From Flavobacterium rhamnosiphilum (GTDB lineage: Bacteria; Bacteroidota; Bacteroidia; Flavobacteriales; Flavobacteriaceae), in the NCBI RefSeq assembly GCF_004349195.1, contig NZ_SMLG01000001.1:1-64000 (forward strand): 64,000 nucleotides of DNA, read 5' to 3'. The notes below the pieces were generated by a model. That model did no database searches, was not told the DNA's origin, and worked only from the letters and a program-made list of their open reading frames with translations. Numbering within the stretch: the stretch's first letter is position 1; each line of letters begins with the position of its first letter. Of this stretch, positions 53,796-63,735 are shown piece by piece. The position numbers and the translations under genes were made by a program.

Positions 53796-54719
53796 GTGAG
53801 AACTAAAATTAAGAATGCTTTTTCGTCTAAAATTAATGCCATTGGATTACCTATTTTGGCTTTATGCTGGGTCAGTTTTTTTTGGGGAACTACTTGGATT
53901 GCTTCAAAAGAGGGCGTAAAACACATGCCGGCGTTACAACTTGCTGCCATTAGACAATTCATTGGCGGATTGCTGTATATTTCCTTTTTCTTGTTCAAAA
54001 AAACACCTTGGCCGCAAGGAAAACAATGGAAAACCATTGTTATTTTAAGCATCCTTAATTTTGTATTGAGTAACGGATTAAGCACTTGGGGTGTGAAGTA
54101 CATCAGCAGCGGACTGGGAGCAATCATAGGAGCTATTGTTCCTTTATGGATTGTAATCATTACTTTTTTTAGAGGAGAACGATTGGCAAGACTAACGGTT
54201 ATTGGTTTAATTATCAGTTTTGGTGGCGTCTGCGTTATCTTTTATGATCATTTGAGTGATTTTATGATTCCTGATTTTAGATTTGGGATTATACTGTCAT
54301 TAATCGCAACCTTAACTTGGGCATTTGGCTCGTTATATACGAAGAAAAAAGCAGCCAGTTTTAATCCGTATTTTAGTTTGGGACTGCAAATGTTTATATC
54401 CAGTATTTTACTTTTTGCGTACAATGGAGCAACAGGAACTTCGGTTAGTTTGAGTGCTATTCCAGCGATTTCGTGGTGGTCGATTGCCTATTTAGTTATT
54501 TTTGGTTCGGTACTTACTTTCATTGCCTTTATCTATGCACTTCAAAATCTTCCTGCTGAAATAAGCAGTATTTATGCGTATATCAACCCAATTATAGCCG
54601 TGATTCTAGGCGCTGTGATTTTTGGTGAAGTACTCAATGCAGCCATTGCCATAGGCGGTGGAGTTACGTTGTTTGGATTGTATATGGTGAATTATTCGTT
54701 GAGAAAAGGACGGAAATAA
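53796..54719 (+). CDS. EamA/DMT-family transporter
   Basis: A 307-residue inner-membrane protein with ten predicted helices (ALCWVSFFWGTTWIASKEG in the first, AEISSIYAYINPIIAVILGA in the second EamA half). Start is GTG 53796: the ATG at 53794 is out of frame and runs into TGA, and the first membrane helix starts at about residue 20. Same class as the gene at 41577 but not a close copy. Substrate unknown; followed by a terminator. Confidence 0.9.
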   Translation: MRTKIKNAFSSKINAIGLPILALCWVSFFWGTTWIASKEGVKHMPALQLAAIRQFIGGLLYISFFLFKKTPWPQGKQWKTIVILSILNFVLSNGLSTWGVKYISSGLGAIIGAIVPLWIVIITFFRGERLARLTVIGLIISFGGVCVIFYDHLSDFMIPDFRFGIILSLIATLTWAFGSLYTKKKAASFNPYFSLGLQMFISSILLFAYNGATGTSVSLSAIPAISWWSIAYLVIFGSVLTFIAFIYALQNLPAEISSIYAYINPIIAVILGAVIFGEVLNAAIAIGGGVTLFGLYMVNYSLRKGRK

Positions 54720-54734
54720 ATTATTGATAAAATC

Positions 54735-54775
54735 AAAAAAAGTCCTATCTGACAGTGTCAAATGGAACTTTTTTT
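54735..54775. terminator. Convergent terminator
   Basis: AAAAAAAGTCC / GGAACTTTTTTT with one bulged A, and an inner TGACA / TGTCA pair. Between the EamA and M13 genes. Confidence 0.7.
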
Positions 54776-54791
54776 ATACTTGTCTTTATTC

Positions 54792-56855
54792 TTACCAGAT
54801 TCTTACACGCTTTTCAGGTGCAATATACATTCCGTCATTTGCTTTAATATCGAATGCTTTATAGAACGTATCTATATTTTGTAAAGGAACATAAGCACGG
54901 TACATTCCTGGAGAATGCGGGTCTGTTTTTACTTGGTTTTTCAAGGCTTCATCACGCATTTTTGAACGCCAGATAGTCGACCAAGAAATGAAGAAACGTT
55001 GTTCTGGAGTATATCCGTCGATTAATCCCGGATTTCCGTTTTCTTTCAAATACAATTGTAAACCATCATAAGCAGCATTTACTCCACCTAAATCTCCAAT
55101 GTTTTCACCAAGAGTAAATTTACCATCTACAAAAGTTCCCGGAATAGGCTGCAAAGCGCTGTATTGAGCCGCAAGTGCTCCCGTTAAAGCAGAGAATTGT
55201 TTCAAATCTTCTGCAGTCCACCAGTCTACTAAGTTTCCGTCAGCATTGTAACGTGATCCTGAATCATCAAAACCATGTGAAATTTCATGACCAATAACAC
55301 CTCCAATTCCGCCATAATTTACGGCTTCATCCGCTTGATAATTGTAAAAAGGCGGTTGTAATATCGCTGCCGGGAATACAATCTCGTTGTTTGAAGGATT
55401 GTAATAGGCATTTACCGTTTGTGGAGACATTCCCCATTTATCTTTATCAACCGGTTTGTTCAACTCAGCAATATTCTCATTGAAACGCCATTGAGACATG
55501 CTTTTAGCATTGTCAAAATAGGTTCCGCCTTCTTCTGGACTTTTAATCGTCAAGGCTGAATAATCTTTCCATTTATCAGGATAACCAATTTTAATTCTTG
55601 ATTTATGCAGTTTAGCAAGCGCACTTACCTTTGTCTCTGCAGACATCCAAGACAAATTATTGATTCTGTTTTCGAAAGCTGAAAATATATTTTTGATCAT
55701 TTTCTCCGCTTTGGCTTTGGCTTCAGCCGGAAATTTTTTCTCTACATATAATTTTCCTAAAGCTTCTCCAACCGCTCCGTTGATGGTTTGAAGTGCTCTT
55801 TCGTCACGTGGTCTTTGACTTACTGCACCCGTTAACGTTCTTCCGTAAAACTCCCAATTTGCGTTTTCAATTTCAGTTGACAATTGGCTGGAAGCCCTGT
55901 TCAACAAACTCCAACGCATGTAAGCTTTCCAGTCTTCTACTTTATTTTCTTTAAAAATAGTTTCTAAAGCAGTCATGTATTTTGGTTGCGATACAATAAC
56001 TGTATCTACTTTTGCCAACCCAATTTTTGTGAAATAATTATTCCAGTTGATTGACGGAGTTAATTTACTCAAATCACTCAATGTCATTGGATTGTATGAC
56101 TTACGACGGTCTCTGCGTTCCACTCTGTCTAATCTTGGTTTAGACATGGCAATTTCAAGAGTCAGGATTTTTTCAGCGTTTATTTTTGCAACTGCAGGTT
56201 TATCACCTAGGTATTGCAACATTTTAGCAACGTGTAAAACATATTTAGCACGTTTTTCTTTTGAATCGGCATCCTCAGAAACATAATAATCTCTGTCTGG
56301 CAAACCTACGCCTCCAGGGCCTAAATTAATCACGTTTCTACTGCTGTTCTTTGCATCAGTTCCTACGCCGGCACCCATAAATCCAATGCCACCGATAGGT
56401 TCCATTTCGATCAATAATGCTTCTAAATCTTTGGCGTTTTTAACCGCGGCTATTTTTTTCAAGTACGGTTTCAAAGGCGCAATACCTAACTTATTTCTTC
56501 CAACGGTATCAAGAATAGATTTGTATAAATTAACCGCTTTCCCTTGATCTGTATTCGATTTATAGCTTGGATTTGTTGTAGCTTCTTTTAGAATTGACAA
56601 AGCATCAGCGTCAGTTTTTTGACGCAATTCATCAAAACTACCCCAACGGGTTCTATCAGCTGGAATCTCCGTATTATCCAACCAAGTTCCATTTACATAA
56701 CGAAAGAAATCATTGCTGGGCTTTACGTCCTTATCCATGTAATTAACATTGATTCCCGGTTCTTTAGCAGCCGGAGCATTCTGAGCTTGACTCACCGCAA
56801 AACCCATAATTGCAGGAATCACAAAAAGCAATTGCTTATTGCTGGTTTTTTTCAT
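54792..56855 (-). CDS. pepO: M13-family metallopeptidase (neprilysin/PepO-like)
   Basis: A 687-residue exported zinc peptidase with signal peptide at 1-24 (LLFVIPAIMGFAVSQAQ). Catalytic core: GGVIGHEISHGFDDSG (HExxH) near residue 520 and ENIGDLGGVNAAYDG (third ligand Glu and Asp). The conserved substrate-binding NAYYNPSNNEIVFPAAILQP and C-terminal PEKRVRIW are present. Cuts small peptides in the periplasm. Monocistronic. Confidence 0.95.
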   Translation of the reverse strand: MKKTSNKQLLFVIPAIMGFAVSQAQNAPAAKEPGINVNYMDKDVKPSNDFFRYVNGTWLDNTEIPADRTRWGSFDELRQKTDADALSILKEATTNPSYKSNTDQGKAVNLYKSILDTVGRNKLGIAPLKPYLKKIAAVKNAKDLEALLIEMEPIGGIGFMGAGVGTDAKNSSRNVINLGPGGVGLPDRDYYVSEDADSKEKRAKYVLHVAKMLQYLGDKPAVAKINAEKILTLEIAMSKPRLDRVERRDRRKSYNPMTLSDLSKLTPSINWNNYFTKIGLAKVDTVIVSQPKYMTALETIFKENKVEDWKAYMRWSLLNRASSQLSTEIENANWEFYGRTLTGAVSQRPRDERALQTINGAVGEALGKLYVEKKFPAEAKAKAEKMIKNIFSAFENRINNLSWMSAETKVSALAKLHKSRIKIGYPDKWKDYSALTIKSPEEGGTYFDNAKSMSQWRFNENIAELNKPVDKDKWGMSPQTVNAYYNPSNNEIVFPAAILQPPFYNYQADEAVNYGGIGGVIGHEISHGFDDSGSRYNADGNLVDWWTAEDLKQFSALTGALAAQYSALQPIPGTFVDGKFTLGENIGDLGGVNAAYDGLQLYLKENGNPGLIDGYTPEQRFFISWSTIWRSKMRDEALKNQVKTDPHSPGMYRAYVPLQNIDTFYKAFDIKANDGMYIAPEKRVRIW

Positions 56856-57066
56856 TTTTTTTAGTTTTTTAGTTATCTTAACAAAGCTATTAATAAATTA
56901 TTTGATTTTTGGTTAAAATCTATTATTTACGAATACATCTCTATTTGACTTCTAAATTTCTAAAAGGTTTAATCAAAACAGACATTAATTTCATATCCTT
57001 TATTTCGAAGGAATCTACCCAAAATAAGATTGTGTTAATTTGAATTAAAAACAAATCCCGTTTTCG

Positions 57067-57074
57067 TATTTTTG
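57067..57074 (+). promoter_or_regulatory. -7 element of SCO gene
   Basis: TATTTTTG, 15 bases before ATG 57090. A TTG lies 24 bases further upstream (57040-57042), one base over the usual spacing range. The element itself covers the only upstream alternative start. Confidence 0.55.
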
Positions 57075-57089
57075 CATCAAAATAGCGTT

Positions 57090-57755
57090 ATGTTAGAGTT
57101 TTTCAAAAAAAACCGACTCTTTTTCGGGGTCTTCATTGTTCTTTCGGCAATCATTTTATCCTTATTTTATTCGGCTTTAAAGCCAAAAAAAACACTTCCC
57201 ATTTATAATCCTGCGGATGTAAATCCTGAATTAGTGGACAGCACCATTCAATACAAAAGCAAGTACCATACGATTGCTGATTTTTCGTTTGTCAACCAAA
57301 ACGGAAAAACCATCACCCAAAAAGATTATGAAGGCAAAATATACGTAGCTGATTTTTTCTTTACCACCTGCGGATCCATTTGTCCAAAGATGACCACCAA
57401 TTTATCCGATATTCAAAAAGCTTTTGCTAATAATCCAAAGGTGAAATTATTATCACATACCGTTTTTCCGGAGACTGACAGCGTTCCCGTTTTGAAGGCT
57501 TACGCCAAAAAACACCATGTTGATGATGCCAAATGGAACTTAGTAACCGGAGACAAAAAAGAAATTTACGCAATGGCCAGAAAATCCTATTTGGCTGTGA
57601 AACTGGGAAAACCAAGTGAATTATATGATATGGTTCACACCGAAAATTTTGTTTTGGTAGATTCCAAAAAAAGAGTTCGTGGCTTTTATGACGGCACCAA
57701 TAAGGAAGATATCAAGCGATTAATCGAAGATATTACTTTTTTGAGCAATGAATAA
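57090..57755 (+). CDS. SCO1/SenC-family protein
   Basis: A 221-residue copper-binding thioredoxin-fold protein anchored by one N-terminal helix (about residues 11-27, FFGVFIVLSAIILSLFYSAL). The copper-binding CxxxC is FTTCGSICPKM and the third ligand His is in DMVHTENFVLV. Assists cytochrome oxidase Cu-centre assembly in the periplasm. ATG 57090 (MLEFFKKN) is chosen because the upstream in-frame TTG (57072) lies inside the promoter -7 element. Followed by the feo locus after 170 bases. Confidence 0.92.
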   Translation: MLEFFKKNRLFFGVFIVLSAIILSLFYSALKPKKTLPIYNPADVNPELVDSTIQYKSKYHTIADFSFVNQNGKTITQKDYEGKIYVADFFFTTCGSICPKMTTNLSDIQKAFANNPKVKLLSHTVFPETDSVPVLKAYAKKHHVDDAKWNLVTGDKKEIYAMARKSYLAVKLGKPSELYDMVHTENFVLVDSKKRVRGFYDGTNKEDIKRLIEDITFLSNE

Positions 57756-57857
57756 AGCACTTTTTAAGGTTGTACCAATCGCTTATAATCTGATTGAAAA
57801 ACCCAGCAAAACAAACGGTTGCCCCATTCTTAAATTTATCCAGAAAAACTACAAAAT

Positions 57858-57899
57858 TGATAATTATCATTTTTTTTAGTTTTATAATATGTACTTTTG
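57858..57899 (+). promoter_or_regulatory. feo promoter with Fur-box-like palindrome
   Basis: TGATAATTATCA (57858-57869) is a perfect 12-base palindrome close to the GATAAT-type halves of Fur operators, directly upstream of the expected -33 region. The -7 element TACTTTTG lies at 57892-57899, 27 bases before the FeoA start. This arrangement would allow iron-bound Fur to block transcription of the feo genes. Confidence 0.65.
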
Positions 57900-57925
57900 C
57901 AATCTTAATTCAATCTAAATAAGAC

Positions 57926-58165
57926 TTGCAAACAACGATACATTCTCTAAAAAAAGGTGAAAAGGCCATTATCAAAGATTTTGATATTGACATTGTTCCG
58001 TTGAAATTACTGGAAATGGGTTGTTTGCCGGGAAATATGGTTGAACTCCTTCAAATTGCTCCTTTTGGCGATCCTTTATACCTTAATATTAATGGTTCAC
58101 ACGTTGCTATCCGCGTGGAAACAGCCCGTGAGATTGAAGTTGAAATACTAAAAAACAACTTATAA
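57926..58165 (+). CDS. feoA: FeoA domain protein
   Basis: A 79-residue SH3-like protein that supports FeoB function. Conserved features: GEKAIIKDFDI, then the L-x-x-M-G-x-L-P-G-x segment LLEMGCLPGNMVELLQIAPF and the ending YLNINGSHVAIRVETA. Start is TTG at 57926: an in-frame TAA lies 6 bases upstream and no ATG precedes LLEMG. Overlaps feoB by one base. Confidence 0.9.
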   Translation: MQTTIHSLKKGEKAIIKDFDIDIVPLKLLEMGCLPGNMVELLQIAPFGDPLYLNINGSHVAIRVETAREIEVEILKNNL

Positions 58166-60264
58166 TGACCAATCAAAATATCAATGTTGCTTTAATCGGG
58201 AATCCTAACACGGGGAAAACTTCCGTTTTTAATCAGTTGACAGGCCTTAATCAACAAGTGGGAAACTACCCTGGAATTACGGTTGAAAAAAAGATTGGTT
58301 TTTGCAAATTACCCAATAATGTTAAAGCTAATATTCTGGATTTACCCGGAACGTATAGCCTGAATGCAAGTTCTATTGATGAAAATGTAGTCATTGAATT
58401 ATTACTGAATAAAAACGATAAATTATATCCGAACGTAGCGCTTGTAGTTACTGACGTTGAAAATTTAAAACGAAATTTACTGCTTTTTACCCAAATAAAA
58501 GACCTTGAAATTCCAACAATATTAGTCATCAACATGGCAGATAGAATGAAATTTAAAGGAATTACATTAGACATTCCGTATCTTGAGGAACATTTAAAAA
58601 CAAAAATCGCACTCATCAGTTCGAGAAAAGGTTTTGGGATTGATGAATTGAAAAAATTGATTGTCAGTTACAAAACTATTTCCAGCGAACCGTGTTTGAA
58701 TGCGTCCAGTATTGATCCTGAATATTTCGATACGCTTCGCAAAACATTCCCCAACCAACTGTTGTATAAATTATGGTTGGTAATCACGCAAGATGTAAAC
58801 TTCCTGAATTTAGATCGAAATGAAATCCGAAGTTCGTTTACTAAATCCCACTCGGATTTAAAGCGTTTGCAACAAAAAGAAACCATAAAACGCTATCAAT
58901 TCATCAATGATGTTTTGAAGGAAGGATTAAAAATAGACACCACTATTGCTAAAGATTTCCGTAGCAAACTGGATCGCGTTCTGACACACAAAGTATGGGG
59001 ATATGTAATTTTCTTCCTGATTTTGTTTGTTATTTTCCAATCTATTTTCGAATGGTCTAAAATTCCGATGGATTTCATTGATGGCACTTTTGCTACATTA
59101 AGCACTCTTGCTGCCGAAGAATTACCGGCAGGAGTTTTAACCAATTTAATTTCACAGGGAATCATTCCTGGAATAGGAGGTATTTTGATATTTATTCCAC
59201 AAATCGCCTTCCTATTTATGTTTATTTCGATTCTTGAAGAAAGTGGTTACATGAGCCGAGTTGTTTTTCTGATGGATAAAATCATGCGAAAATTTGGTTT
59301 ATCGGGTAAAAGTGTGGTGCCGCTTATTTCTGGTACCGCCTGTGCTATTCCTGCAATTATGGCCACGAGAAATATCGAAAACTGGAAGGAAAGATTAATC
59401 ACCATTCTGGTAACACCATTTACAACCTGCTCTGCCAGATTGCCTGTTTATGCCATTATTATTGCACTGGTAATCCCGGATAATCGCGTTTTTGGTTTTC
59501 TGAACATGCAAGGAATGACCTTGATGTTGTTGTATCTTTTGGGTTTTGGAATGGCTATTTTTTCAGCTTATATTTTGAATAAAATCCTTAAAATAAAAGG
59601 AAAAACATACTTTGTGGTAGAAATGCCGAATTATAAATTACCACTTTTCAAGAACGTAGGAATCAATGTAATCGAAAAAACCAAAGCCTTTATTTTTGGA
59701 GCAGGAAAAATCATCTTAGCCATTTCTATCGTATTGTGGTTTTTAGCGTCTTACGGGCCAGGAGAAAAATTCAATAATGCAGAAACAATTGTTACTGAAA
59801 AAACAAAAAATAATCCGTTGCCGGAAGCCGAATTTGAGAATGCTGTAGCTTCACAAAAACTGGAGAATTCCTATATCGGGTTAATGGGAAAAGCCATTGA
59901 ACCTGCTATTTCTCCATTGGGTTATGACTGGAAAATAGGAATTGCCATTATCAGTTCCTTTGCTGCCAGAGAGGTTTTTGTGGGAACATTGGCTACGATT
60001 TACAGCGTAGGCGGCAGTGATAACGAAGTAACAATAAAAAATAAAATGGCCGCCGAAATTAATCCGGTTACCGGAGAAAAAATTTTCAATTTTGCTTCAG
60101 GAATATCACTATTACTGTTTTATGCTTTTGCTTTGCAATGTGCCAGTACACTCGCCGTTACTAAAAAAGAAACCAATTCATGGAAATGGCCGGCTGGACA
60201 ATTGATTTTCATGTCCGGATTTGCTTATGTAGTGGCTTTAATTGCCTATCAAATCTTAAAATAA
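58165..60264 (+). CDS. feoB: Ferrous iron transporter FeoB
   Basis: A 699-residue inner-membrane Fe2+ importer. The N-terminal G domain has GNPNTGKTSVFNQLTG (G1), a G3 DLPGTY and G4 NMAD motif, and G5 ISSRKGFG; a GDI-like helical spacer follows, then about 8-10 membrane helices with Gate regions including the Cys of GTACAIPAIMATRN and the segment VTPFTTCSARLPVYAII. One of two feo genes regulated together with feoA. Feeds iron to ferritin and enzymes. Confidence 0.97.
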   Translation: MTNQNINVALIGNPNTGKTSVFNQLTGLNQQVGNYPGITVEKKIGFCKLPNNVKANILDLPGTYSLNASSIDENVVIELLLNKNDKLYPNVALVVTDVENLKRNLLLFTQIKDLEIPTILVINMADRMKFKGITLDIPYLEEHLKTKIALISSRKGFGIDELKKLIVSYKTISSEPCLNASSIDPEYFDTLRKTFPNQLLYKLWLVITQDVNFLNLDRNEIRSSFTKSHSDLKRLQQKETIKRYQFINDVLKEGLKIDTTIAKDFRSKLDRVLTHKVWGYVIFFLILFVIFQSIFEWSKIPMDFIDGTFATLSTLAAEELPAGVLTNLISQGIIPGIGGILIFIPQIAFLFMFISILEESGYMSRVVFLMDKIMRKFGLSGKSVVPLISGTACAIPAIMATRNIENWKERLITILVTPFTTCSARLPVYAIIIALVIPDNRVFGFLNMQGMTLMLLYLLGFGMAIFSAYILNKILKIKGKTYFVVEMPNYKLPLFKNVGINVIEKTKAFIFGAGKIILAISIVLWFLASYGPGEKFNNAETIVTEKTKNNPLPEAEFENAVASQKLENSYIGLMGKAIEPAISPLGYDWKIGIAIISSFAAREVFVGTLATIYSVGGSDNEVTIKNKMAAEINPVTGEKIFNFASGISLLLFYAFALQCASTLAVTKKETNSWKWPAGQLIFMSGFAYVVALIAYQILK

Positions 60265-60270
60265 ACGATT

Positions 60271-60402
60271 ATGGATATTCAAGAAATAATTGCTTTTATT
60301 GCTTTGGGAATTGCCCTTGCTTTTTTGATCAAAAAATTCTTTTTCAAAAAGAGAAAATCAGATAAAAATTGCGGTAGCGGTGATGATTGCGGTTGTAATT
60401 AA
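60271..60402 (+). CDS. FeoB-associated Cys-rich small membrane protein
   Basis: 43 residues. One transmembrane helix (IAFIALGIALAFLIKKFFF) with basic residues behind it, then a short tail CGSGDDCGCN with three Cys. This matches the small FeoB-associated Cys-rich membrane protein type found after feoB in many bacteria. Located 6 bases after the feoB stop, so it is co-transcribed. The Cys tail may bind or hand over iron. Confidence 0.8.
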   Translation: MDIQEIIAFIALGIALAFLIKKFFFKKRKSDKNCGSGDDCGCN

Positions 60403-60976
60403 AAATCCCATTTTTCTGTCTAAAATTGTGCTACTTTAAAACACAACGGGTTAAATTTTCCTTAAAAAGATAAAAAAAATCTTTCTATAATTTAAGAAAA
60501 TCCCTTTTTTTGACTAAATTTACTATAGCAAAAAACGAGCTTTTAGACTCAAAATCAGTAATTTCCGTTTTTTAACTTTAAAAAAAGGCTTCTGAATTGA
60601 ACTTGAATCTAAGTTGACTTCTGAACATAATTTCAGCTTTACCCCTGCAAGCAATTGAAATTATAGAACTATTATGAATTGATAATCCGCATCCCGATTA
60701 GACAATCATAATTTTTAGTAAAAATCTACTACCTAAGTTATAAATATTTTTAATCTCAATAAAATATTTCAGGTTTTGTAACAGCCCTAATTAGGATTCG
60801 TTTTTGGATAGACTTCTTTTAATAATTTGAAGAAAACGAACTTTTAATTTCATCATTATTCTTTTCACTGACTACTTTTTATCAAAAAAAACATATTAAG
60901 TAGTTCAATGAAAACTTCTTACAATTATTACGTTGCCATTGATTTCAAACCAGAAATGAACCAATATCAACTAATC
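60403..60976. other. Intergenic region upstream of the TonB receptor
   Basis: About 570 AT-rich bases after the feo operon. No gene, and no exact TAnnTTTG promoter or strong hairpin was found, though the receptor promoter must lie here. Confidence 0.5.
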
Positions 60977-63661
60977 ATGAAAAAATTTGTTACCATATTG
61001 TTATTTATGCTGAACATCACGTTTCTTTTTGCGCAAAAAGAAATCTCGGGTTTTGTACTAGATAATGCTGGTCTTGCGATGTCAGGCGTTAACGTCACCG
61101 AAAAAGGAACAAACAACAGCGTTTCCACTGATATCAACGGAGCTTACAAGATTAATGTTAAGGAAGGAGCTACTTTAGTCTTTAGCTACACTGGTTTCTC
61201 TAAGCAAGAACACGACACAACCGATTCTATTCTAAATGTTTTCTTATCCGAAGGAGTCGGACAAAATCTTAACGAAGTTGTGGTAACCGGAACAAGAGCC
61301 ACACCCAGAAGCAATACCACGACTACACTTCCTATTGATGTAGTATCATTTGAAGAACTGACTTCAACAGGACAAGCCACATTTGACAAAGCATTACAGT
61401 ACAAAATCCCATCTTTTAATACCGTTCAAACTCCTGTAAATGATGCTACTTCATTACTGGACCCATACGAAATTAGAAATATGGGACCCAGCAGGACGTT
61501 AGTCCTTATCAACGGAAAAAGAAAAAATTTAAGCTCCTTGCTTTATGTTCAACCGTCACCAGGACGTGGAGAAACAGGTGCCGATATTTCTGCAATACCA
61601 ATAGATGCCATAGAAAGAGTGGAAATTCTTCGTGATGGCGCATCGGCTCAATATGGTTCAGATGCAATAGCCGGGGTAATCAATATTATCTTAAAAAAAA
61701 GAACCGATGATGGTTCCGTAACTGTAAGAACCGGTATTACGGCTGAAGGTGATGGCGAAATGCTAGGCGTGAGTTTGAACAATGGATCTACTGTAGGCGA
61801 AAAAAGTTTTGTAAATTACACCTTAGATTTTTCAAAAGTAAACTTGGCCAACAGACCCGGAAAAGTAGATGCTGATGGAGATTTTGCCAGTTTCGGCGGC
61901 ACTATTTCTGACATTAACACCTTGGCAGATATTAAATCTTTTCTTGCAAAATATCCAGATGCTCAAAACATCAATGGATCTCCAGAAACTGCTTCCGTAA
62001 AATTCTTGGTAAACGGCGGATTTATTTTATCAGATGAAACACAATTGTATTATAATGTCGCTTATGTCTATAAAAAAGTAAATTCTTTTGCCAATTACAG
62101 AACACCCTATTGGGACTATGGAGGAGACATTACTTTAAACGATCTTCCCTACTTATTAGACTTCTTTGGAGACGGAACGGTTGCTTCTTACAAAGGGTAT
62201 CACCCTACATTTACTGGAGATTTGAACGATTACCATGCTACCTTGGGTTATAAATCTATAAAGAATGGATGGAATACCGATGCCAGTATAACTGTTGGTG
62301 GTAATAAGCAAACCTATACCATAGAAAACTCTCATAATAGATCCCCTATTCAAGATCCTAATAAGATTAATATATATCGAGAGAACAGTCCCATATTTTT
62401 TAAACCGGGAGGAGCTTCGTTTAACCATATTGTGGGTAACTTGGATATTTCTAAAGTATTATCTGATAAAATAAGTATTGGTTTTGGTTCTGAGGTTAGA
62501 ACAGAAACTTTTGAAGTGATTGCAGGAGACAAAGCATCTTGGGATGGATTTGGTGCGGACTCATTTGCTGGTAACAGACCCGAGGATTCAGGCAAATGGA
62601 ATCGTTATAACTTAGGCGGATACTTCGATTTAGCGTATGATTTTACTAAAAATTTCTTAGTAAACGGTACGGTTCGTTATGAAAATTATAGCGATTTTGG
62701 GGGAGCAACGGTTTGGAAATTAAGTTCCAGATATAAATTCTCGAATGATAAAATTACGATAAGAGGATCCGTTTCCTCTGGATTCAGAGCGCCAACATTA
62801 CACCAAATTTATACTCAAAAATCACAATATTCATTTGTACCAGACCAAGGGGTTCGAGTTAGTGGAATTATAAACAATGTTTCCCCACAAGCACGCCAAT
62901 TAGGCATTCCTCAATTAGACGCTGAAAAATCAACCAACATAACTGTAGGAATAGGAGCCAACCCTTTAAAAAACTTAAATTTCACTATAGATTATTATAA
63001 CATTAAAGTAAAAGACCGGATTATTTTGGGGGATCAAGTAGTAACCTCATTCGGTACCGTTTCCTGGTTTGAAAATTCATTCGATTCGAGGACTTCAGGT
63101 TTGGATGTAGTGATGAATTACGGTGCTGTAGCATTAGGAACCGGAGAATTAGGATTCAATTTATCCGGAAACGTAACTTTTGAAAATAAAAGAATTTCAC
63201 TGGTTGCAAGTGATAATTTTGGAGCAAGATTTAACGCTTTAATGTTTACATCAAGACCTGAAACAAAATGGATTTTGGACGCAAATTACAAAATTAGAAA
63301 ATTTGACTTATCGCTTAACAACACCTACTTTGGAAAAACAACATTCAAACAAGATGGTTTAGATTCAGACTTAAGAACTGAGTTTACACCAAAAATAGTT
63401 ACCGATTTAGGAATTAATTACGCTGCAACGGATAAATTAACCGTAACTCTTAATGTGAACAATTTATTAAATGTATTGCCGGAATGGAAATTTAAAGCTG
63501 AGAACGCAGCTGGAGCCGCCATTTTAAATGATCCGACTCAAGTAAAATCACAATTTAACTTGATTACATTCAATGGCCGTTATTCACAAATGACATACGG
63601 AGGATATCACTTTAGCCAATTAGGGACCTTGTTTAGTTTATCATTAATCTATAAATTCTAA
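60977..63661 (+). CDS. TonB-dependent receptor
   Basis: 894 residues from ATG 60977 (MKKFVTILLFMLNITFLFAQ, a signal peptide). The earlier in-frame ATG at 60908 would put 23 non-signal residues in front. Domains: carboxypeptidase-regulatory-like domain at about 22-97 (SGFVLDNAGLAMSGVNVTEK), plug (NEVVVTGTRATPRSN to DGASAQYGSDAIAGVINIIL), then the barrel ending SLIYKF. The long STNNTTTTLPIDVVS stretch before the plug is normal for such receptors. Ligand unknown. It is 574 bases from feo, so iron uptake is only suggested, not shown. Confidence 0.93.
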   Translation: MKKFVTILLFMLNITFLFAQKEISGFVLDNAGLAMSGVNVTEKGTNNSVSTDINGAYKINVKEGATLVFSYTGFSKQEHDTTDSILNVFLSEGVGQNLNEVVVTGTRATPRSNTTTTLPIDVVSFEELTSTGQATFDKALQYKIPSFNTVQTPVNDATSLLDPYEIRNMGPSRTLVLINGKRKNLSSLLYVQPSPGRGETGADISAIPIDAIERVEILRDGASAQYGSDAIAGVINIILKKRTDDGSVTVRTGITAEGDGEMLGVSLNNGSTVGEKSFVNYTLDFSKVNLANRPGKVDADGDFASFGGTISDINTLADIKSFLAKYPDAQNINGSPETASVKFLVNGGFILSDETQLYYNVAYVYKKVNSFANYRTPYWDYGGDITLNDLPYLLDFFGDGTVASYKGYHPTFTGDLNDYHATLGYKSIKNGWNTDASITVGGNKQTYTIENSHNRSPIQDPNKINIYRENSPIFFKPGGASFNHIVGNLDISKVLSDKISIGFGSEVRTETFEVIAGDKASWDGFGADSFAGNRPEDSGKWNRYNLGGYFDLAYDFTKNFLVNGTVRYENYSDFGGATVWKLSSRYKFSNDKITIRGSVSSGFRAPTLHQIYTQKSQYSFVPDQGVRVSGIINNVSPQARQLGIPQLDAEKSTNITVGIGANPLKNLNFTIDYYNIKVKDRIILGDQVVTSFGTVSWFENSFDSRTSGLDVVMNYGAVALGTGELGFNLSGNVTFENKRISLVASDNFGARFNALMFTSRPETKWILDANYKIRKFDLSLNNTYFGKTTFKQDGLDSDLRTEFTPKIVTDLGINYAATDKLTVTLNVNNLLNVLPEWKFKAENAAGAAILNDPTQVKSQFNLITFNGRYSQMTYGGYHFSQLGTLFSLSLIYKF

Positions 63662-63735
63662 TATCAGAATTATTTAAAAAATACGATAGAATCAATTATT
63701 TCAATCAGGAAAGAACTTCTTTAAAAACAAAATAG

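Noticed and set aside
57072..57090. TTG 57072 as start of the SCO gene
   Set aside because: The TTG overlaps the -7 promoter element TATTTTTG, so it would not be in the mRNA; ATG 57090 gives a normal N-terminal anchor.
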